Origin: Linnemannia schmuckeri
Taxonomy: Eukaryota > Mortierellomycota > Mortierellomycetes > Mortierellales > Mortierellaceae
Length of the DNA: 64,000 nucleotides
NCBI GenBank assembly: GCA_029449235.1
Contig: JANATG010000001.1
Location: 1,178,001-1,242,000 of the forward strand
Direction: 5' to 3'
Shown here: one piece after another, positions 59,108 through 64,000 of the stretch
How the letters are laid out: every line of letters begins with the position of its first letter
Position numbering within the stretch: the first letter of the stretch is position 1
Translations under genes and position numbers: made by a program
Notes under the pieces: model-generated
Told to the model about the DNA's origin: nothing
Database searches by the model: none
The model's input: only the letters and a program-made list of their open reading frames with translations

Positions 59108-62100
59108 ATGCGTAAAAGAGGATTCGAGGTCTTTCAGGTAACGTCGTGTTTAATACGTTCTTTCTTTCCTCGTTATTCTAATATCTTTTTTTAAGTTGTA
59201 TTGTAACCACAACTTTTTTTCCCTTTTTGAAATAGATCCTCGTTTGATTGTTGCTGCTTATCTGTCCGACCCTACCGTCATCACTAAAAACAAGCAGGAG
59301 GCAACTTTCAACGATTCGATCAGGGTCTTTATCGAGATGAAGCAGCAGCAAGTTATGGATCCGTTCCGCCCGAATCCCAAGCAGGCAGTTTATCATGCTC
59401 TGCAGAAGCGATTTCTAGACCTATGCCAGAAGCGCGAGTCTCTTAAAGATGTCAAAGGAAGCGAAGCTAAGCCAAGATAAATTGAAAAATCTAACGTTTT
59501 ATCTGCTTTGTAATAAACCTTATTGTGAATAGCTTGTCTCGTTGTTTCTTATTTCCGCTGTACGTTATTAGGCCTGTCGAAGAGCCGATTGTGCGTCTTC
59601 GAGTTCCACGTTCATTCAATCGTTATCGCCCCGTGGAGTCTCCAGCCAATGTAGCCAAGGACACAGGAGCTCCTCCTCTGCAATCTGAGGATAGTGGCCA
59701 CCCAGCTTTGCCTAGGACAAGAATTCCTCGTCACCGTGAGTGCTTCTCGTTTCAGGAACGGACTCGAAAGAAGTCCCATGCTCCACCTCCTCGCATGAAG
59801 CAGCTCACATTGAAACACTACAAGAAGCCCCTCGAGACAACAAACAACAAGCCGACTTCTACCAAGCCAAAGACCAGCGTCGAGAAGGCGCCTGTCTCGG
59901 CAAAGAAGCCCTTGACGGAGATGAAGAAGGTTGACCTAGTTCGGTCGCTTGACCGGCGTCATCCATCAGTCGGCCTCGAGGTCGGAACTCTCAACGATAA
60001 TACGAAGAGAGTGTTTATGAGTGGAGACACATCATCGACAACGCCCCCTTCGACTACACCAGAATCCGCCTCACTCTCTTCAACCACGCCCAGTCTACTC
60101 GCATCCGATCTACAACGTATAGTGGTGGAGTGTCTGCAGGAGTGTTCTCGCCTGGCGGCCCTCAAAAAGCGCGAGGCCTAGCGTCTTATTGGTGTCTTTG
60201 TAGAGACACTACGCATTCGGATGGATTCCGCAGAGGAGACCCTCAGGATCAAGTTGTTGGCAGAAAAGCAGACTATGATAGAAGAGCAGCGCATCAAAGC
60301 GCGCAGGGATGCAATCTCGGATACTGAGCGGCAGATCCTCGACCACCTGTCTGAGCGGATCAAGCCCAAGGATGGGGATGAGGACGAGGATGAGGACGCC
60401 GCCAACACTAAGAGACAGAGCAACTCCGACCTAGACGATAAGGTCAGTAATCAGGAGAAGTTTCTACTCGCATTCCTTATCTTTCTGTATTCCGGCAATT
60501 ATCCCAGGGAAAGAGATTTGAAGGGATTTGGGCCGAGAGATTTTTTGCCCAAGGACAAGGACGATGATGAGGATAAGGCCAAGGACAAGAAGAAGACCAG
60601 CGCCGGGGCAGTTATCAATTATCTCATTGATTGGCTTATCGCTGGCCATTTCTACAAACCCCTTCGGAGATGAGATGAAATCGGTGTGAAGATGCCCTAC
60701 ACTCCTACATACCTCGTTCGATCTGTGGCAGGTCAGCTGGCCATGGAGTTCAAGAAGATGTATCGCAACGGGACCTACGAACTGTACAAGAAGGTATGTT
60801 GCCTTGAAGTACCTTTTATATTTGTTATGGGCGTCTTACTAGAAGTATCTCTAGCGCTGATTATTTTCCCTATAGGTCCAGACCATGCAGCAGAAAGGCA
60901 CGCTGGAAGCCAGTATTGATATCCGGATCCAGGAGCAGATCTCAGCCGTTGAAAACTTCTTGTCCCTCAACAAACACACTAATAACAGCAGACGGATCGT
61001 ACCTATCACTATCTCACAGCAGCCGTTTGTATCATTTTCGGAACGGGAGTTGGGGGCTTTCTTTTGGAAGAGAGAGGTACTGAAGCGGAATCTTTGTGAG
61101 CTTGCCCTGCAGGACAACACCAGACTCTGCTCAATTGATGACCTCGACAGCTGGATTGGATCCAAGGAGCCGGGCATTATCATCAAGCGTTTCATCTGCG
61201 ATGTTGACTCGGAGGGATTGACCAGCAGAAAGAAGAAGGCCGGCCACCGAGCAGTTGTCAGGATGTGGACGCTGGATAACATTCGCTCTCATTTGCAGCA
61301 GTTCCTGCCAGAAGATGAGAAGGCCAAGAAGGACGCCAAGGACGACAAGGAGTCCGACAAGGAGTCCGACAAGGAGGACGACTTTCACCCTGCTAAGTAC
61401 AAGGAGAGGGGTTATGTTCTTCGAGGGTCGATTCTCACAGATGGGTTCCAAGTCAAGTTACAAGCATTCAAGCTTCGCGAATTGAAAGATGTTCGGTATC
61501 GTCGTTGGAGAGAAGATCGATTGCCACCTAGACTGCCTTCGACTGTGGACGGTACCGACTATTATTTGGAGGAGATTCGGAACGTGCTCACCTGCAAGGA
61601 GGATATTCAGCGATTTTGGCCAGGAGTTGACGTCAAGGACATCAGAACGTTGACCCTAGATGCCGGACAAGCCTGTGTTATCGGAGGATTCGCTCGCCTT
61701 CCCATGGAACTTGCAAAGAGGACGAAGGACAAGGAGATTGTCAAGGATCTGTCCCCCAACGACATGGAAAGCATTGTCGCCTCAGAACATCTGGTTCCTG
61801 CCTTTGTGTCAACATCACCAGCCTCCCAATCATCGACCACGATATTATCACTTACAGCTCATAATACATCCTTTGGCTCCTCTTTTAACGACTCGGCTCC
61901 TCTAGCTACACAGAACGTCTCCTCGTCAACAACCTCGACCCAACCCTCCACAGCCAGCCCAGTTCCATCGCCACGACCAGTTTTTTTCAATCTGGCTGTG
62001 AAAACCAAGGCTGTTTATCAACCAACTTTCAAATTTCGCAAATGGGCCAAGAGCGAGAAAGACAGCACGCCGGTCGGGCAGGACAGATCCGTAGCGGATA

Positions 62101-62969
62101 TTGAGACACATATGCTCCCTCTGCGAGGTCCTTCGTCGAATGTCATCAACTACATCAAGGAGCTGGAGCGCGTGGAGGAGCAGCTAAAGGGATTCTACAA
62201 TGGTCCGGATGCCAAGTACAAAAGGCATCAATGGGACATGCAACGAGCACTCCACAGCGAGTTCCAACTTATCGCTCACCGTTTGCTTGAAATTGTGGGA
62301 GGAGGACTCTGGATCCGCAGCGACCCCTCCAAACCTGTCATCATTGGTGTAGGGTTGGGCAAGTTTGGCACCAAGAGCGGACTGACATCTTTGCACTCCA
62401 CTTTCCTGTCCTACCTTATACCTTTGGTAAGCATTGCCTTGTGTTTATTTATTAATATTGAAAAGACACTGCTACTACTGTGTTTGTGCATGATCAAGTA
62501 ACTAATACAATGCCTTCATACTTCTCATTAGGCGCGCTCTCTTGGGTACATCGTTGTAGGATTAAACGAATATTATACATCCAAGAAGTGCCCAGCATGT
62601 GGTCTCTTCGTCGCGCAAGTGGATCTTAGACGATTCTTCTGTTCGCACTGCCAAGTCTACCACCACAGGGATATCATGGCGGCTGAAAATATGGCCAACA
62701 TTATACAGGGCTATCTCTTCGACCAGCAGCGCCCAGATTATCTCCACCCAATCGCCCCGGACGGAACCATGCTCTGGAAGCAGGAGCCCAGCAGCAGATC
62801 CAGTACGAGCTCGGGAACTGTTAGTACCTCCTCCACCACTGGCCCCGCTTCGACCAAGACCGCTGCTGGTGGCTCCACCAAGGCTGCTCCTCCGTCCAAA
62901 AGGCAACGCAAACGGTCGTCGACTGTCTCGAGTTTGGAGCAATCCTCCTCGAAGACAGCTAGGAAGTAG
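59108..62969 (+). CDS. Fanzor (eukaryotic TnpB-like RNA-guided nuclease family), with an in-frame stop
   Basis: Proposed exons: 59108-59137, 59196-59437, 59572-60116, 60204-60793, 60876-62426 and 62532-62969 (1,132 codons in phase). The last three are firm; the first three are less so. The C-terminal half has Fanzor/TnpB hallmarks. RuvC-I is TLTLDAGQACVIGG (Asp codon at 61659). The region GVGLGKFGTKSG precedes RuvC-II GYIVVGLNEYYTSKKC (Glu at 62568). A zinc ribbon has CPAC and CSHC, and RuvC-III is HHRDIMAAENMANI (Asp at 62670). All three catalytic carboxylates are present. Between RuvC-I and RuvC-II lies a Ser/Thr-rich insert (about 61800-61980). Upstream, INYLIDWLIAGHFYKPLRR is followed by TGA (60671-60673), then coding-like sequence resumes in the same frame. 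Known Fanzors cut DNA guided by an omega RNA. With the stop, this copy is probably decaying, unless it is an assembly error or a shorter start (ATG 60692) is used. Confidence 0.8.
60671..60673 (+). other. In-frame TGA inside the Fanzor coding region
   Basis: The frame reads HFYKPLRR, stop, DEIGVKMPYTPTYLVRSVAG without a phase change. The bases around it are a GATGA/GATGA near-repeat. The only intron that would remove it starts with the weak donor GTTATC and would delete coding-like sequence on both sides. Confidence 0.75.
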
Positions 62970-63134
62970 TTTAGAGTTTGAGTGTATCCGCAAATACACA
63001 TATCATGCTGGCAAGGCGGCAGTCCGCGCACTAATATGTTGCTACGGTGACGTATTTTGTGCGCCCATTGTCACCCAGCCGGCGGGCACGAGCTGATTTC
63101 ATTTTTATTCAAAAAAGGAAATAAAAAAACCGAG
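62970..63134. other. Short convergent 3' interval, candidate omega-RNA region
   Basis: 165 bp lie between the Fanzor stop and the CWC22 stop. They contain interleaved inverted repeats: GCGCAC (63026-63031) with GTGCGC (63059-63064), and GGTGAC (63046-63051) with GTCACC (63070-63075). A-B-A'-B' order is that of an H-type pseudoknot. TnpB and Fanzor guide RNAs are commonly encoded at or past the 3' end of the nuclease gene. The RNA role here is inferred. Confidence 0.3.
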
Positions 63135-63940
63135 TTATGACCGGGAGCGTGTGCGACGTCTACGGGATGATCGACGGCGACGACGGTCGTCCTCTGAGTC
63201 TGAGGACGACGAAGATTCACTTCCGGACGAGGAGTCTGTGTCTGAATCCGAATCCGTATCTGATCCTGATGATGACGAGTCCGAGTCCGAGTCCGAGTCC
63301 GAGTCTGAGCTCTCGACATCCTGTTGCTGGGCCATGATCGACTTTGGCGCATTCTACACGTTAGACAAAATAAAAAAGATTACATCAGTATCTAATACAT
63401 GGGAAGGAGGTGGTAGAGAGAAAATGATTCGGCAAGTCCAGAGGAGGGACATACTTTCAAATGTTCACGGAGATCGGTGGTTAAAGCACCAAGACCAATA
63501 CTGGTGAAAAAGTTGATGGCGAAACGAGTGCTCTTGGGGTTGTCCTTAGGGAACAAGCCAGAGAACCACTCGGCACAGTATGGGTCCTTGACACGCTCGT
63601 TCAACTTCTTCAATCCAAGAGACTCGACCAAATCCTGAAACAGGATCTTGATGAAAATCCGAGAACTGCTGGTCGTCTCCTCCTCGTTCAAATGGATTAC
63701 ACTCAAAACATCCCAGGGCAACGCATCTGTCGACATAAGATGGCCAAAGTACTTTGCAACATTGCGCAGAGGGTTTGTCTCCAGGCGATGGATAGTCTCG
63801 TAGTTGGTCGCGAAACACTCCTTGAAAGCCTCCGACCAGTCCCGGTTGATCTTCGAGAACCGCTCACCAACCAATCCGTAAAACTTTTCGTACGTACGCT
63901 CCTGAGAACAACACTCGATCACCATGTTGCACAGCTCAAT
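63135..63940 (-). CDS. CWC22: Pre-mRNA-splicing factor CWC22, C-terminal part (5' exons outside window)
   Basis: Two exons on the minus strand are visible: 63940-63455 (162 codons, in phase with the upstream part) and the last exon 63353-63135. The first begins [20 protein letters not shown] and continues [60 protein letters not shown] and TTDLREHLK. This is the MA3 domain of CWC22. The last exon starts [14 protein letters not shown] and then becomes a Ser/Asp repeat, with a GAGTCC-type hexamer array in DNA (about 63276-63306), ending in Arg/Ser-rich sequence. CWC22 binds eIF4A3 and brings the exon-junction complex to the spliceosome. The MIF4G domain must lie beyond position 64000. Intron sequence fills 63941-64000. 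Confidence 0.93.
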
Positions 63941-64000
63941 CTATAAAGTGGAAGAAGAATAGGACATGGATATGAACACCTATAAATAAGAACTAAGAAC

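Noticed and set aside
59478..59480. TAA at 59478 as the end of a separate small gene before the Fanzor
   Set aside because: The following about 90 bp are intron-like with a good TTATTAG acceptor at 59571, and phase can be kept using a weak donor at 59438.
60117..60203. In-frame TAG at 60179 as a second disabling stop in the Fanzor gene
   Set aside because: A GTATAG donor at 60117 and a TTTGTAG acceptor at 60203 remove it and restore phase, so it need not be a defect, although this splice is not proven.
58861..63134. Terminal inverted repeats or target duplication around the Fanzor
   Set aside because: I compared the two flanks by eye and found no matching ends, so no element boundaries are claimed.
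1..64000. tRNA, rRNA, riboswitch or CRISPR features
   Set aside because: No cloverleaf with a GGTTCGA-type box, no rRNA signature and no regularly spaced repeat array was found on either strand by reading.

Overview
The window looks like nuclear DNA of an early-diverging filamentous fungus, most like Mortierella and its relatives. That placement is inferred from gene content, since no database could be searched. Supporting points are genes with several short GT-AG introns (about 50-410 bp), poly-pyrimidine upstream regions, many homopolymer tracts, a Lro1-type acyltransferase, a Kar9/GAR-domain protein, an HDEL-ending glucosidase II beta subunit, and animal-like genes (ITFG2, ISY1, CWC22) that yeasts often lack. 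I rebuilt exons by hand from splice sites and reading phase. Every complete model below closes in frame.

Layout, left to right. ITFG2 (minus; 3' end outside the window) is divergent from EPL1 (plus). Then come a secreted S41/CPAF-like protease (minus), the HDEL/KDEL receptor ERD2 (minus) and ribosomal protein eS26 (minus; start exon not found). About 6 kb of gene-poor, homopolymer-rich DNA leads to a KAR9-like protein with a C-terminal GAR domain (plus) and a DUF4436-type membrane protein (plus). Next are a decayed tandem copy (28.48-30.76 kb) and its intact parent (31.55-34.84 kb), a class V PLP-dependent enzyme (both minus), then a gene-poor gap and an NAD(P)-binding NmrA/SDR-like protein with a long disordered N-terminus (minus). 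A complete Ty3/Gypsy LTR retrotransposon (41489-47338) has two 326-bp LTRs identical by eye, a target duplication and one uninterrupted 1,699-residue Gag-Pol frame. It is followed by LRO1/PDAT, GTB1 (glucosidase II beta) and ISY1 (all plus), a mitochondrial m-AAA protease (minus), a Fanzor-type gene (plus) and the 3' part of CWC22 (minus; runs off the right edge).

Functional links: ERD2 is the receptor that retrieves HDEL cargo, and GTB1 in the same window ends in HDEL. ISY1 and CWC22 are both spliceosomal. LRO1 makes triacylglycerol, and the retrotransposon sits about 1.3 kb upstream of it. These links describe the gene set and are not evidence of clustering by function.

The most notable locus is 59.1-63.1 kb. 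It is a eukaryotic TnpB relative (Fanzor) with the three RuvC carboxylates and the CxxC/CxxC zinc ribbon all present. An in-frame TGA interrupts a part of it that otherwise reads as coding. Just downstream, two 6-bp inverted repeats interleave in pseudoknot order, where a guide (omega) RNA could lie. Next in interest are the young retrotransposon with its unusual protease and RT motifs and a TGACGTCA box in each LTR, the ITFG2 homologue in a fungus, and the tandem pseudogene.
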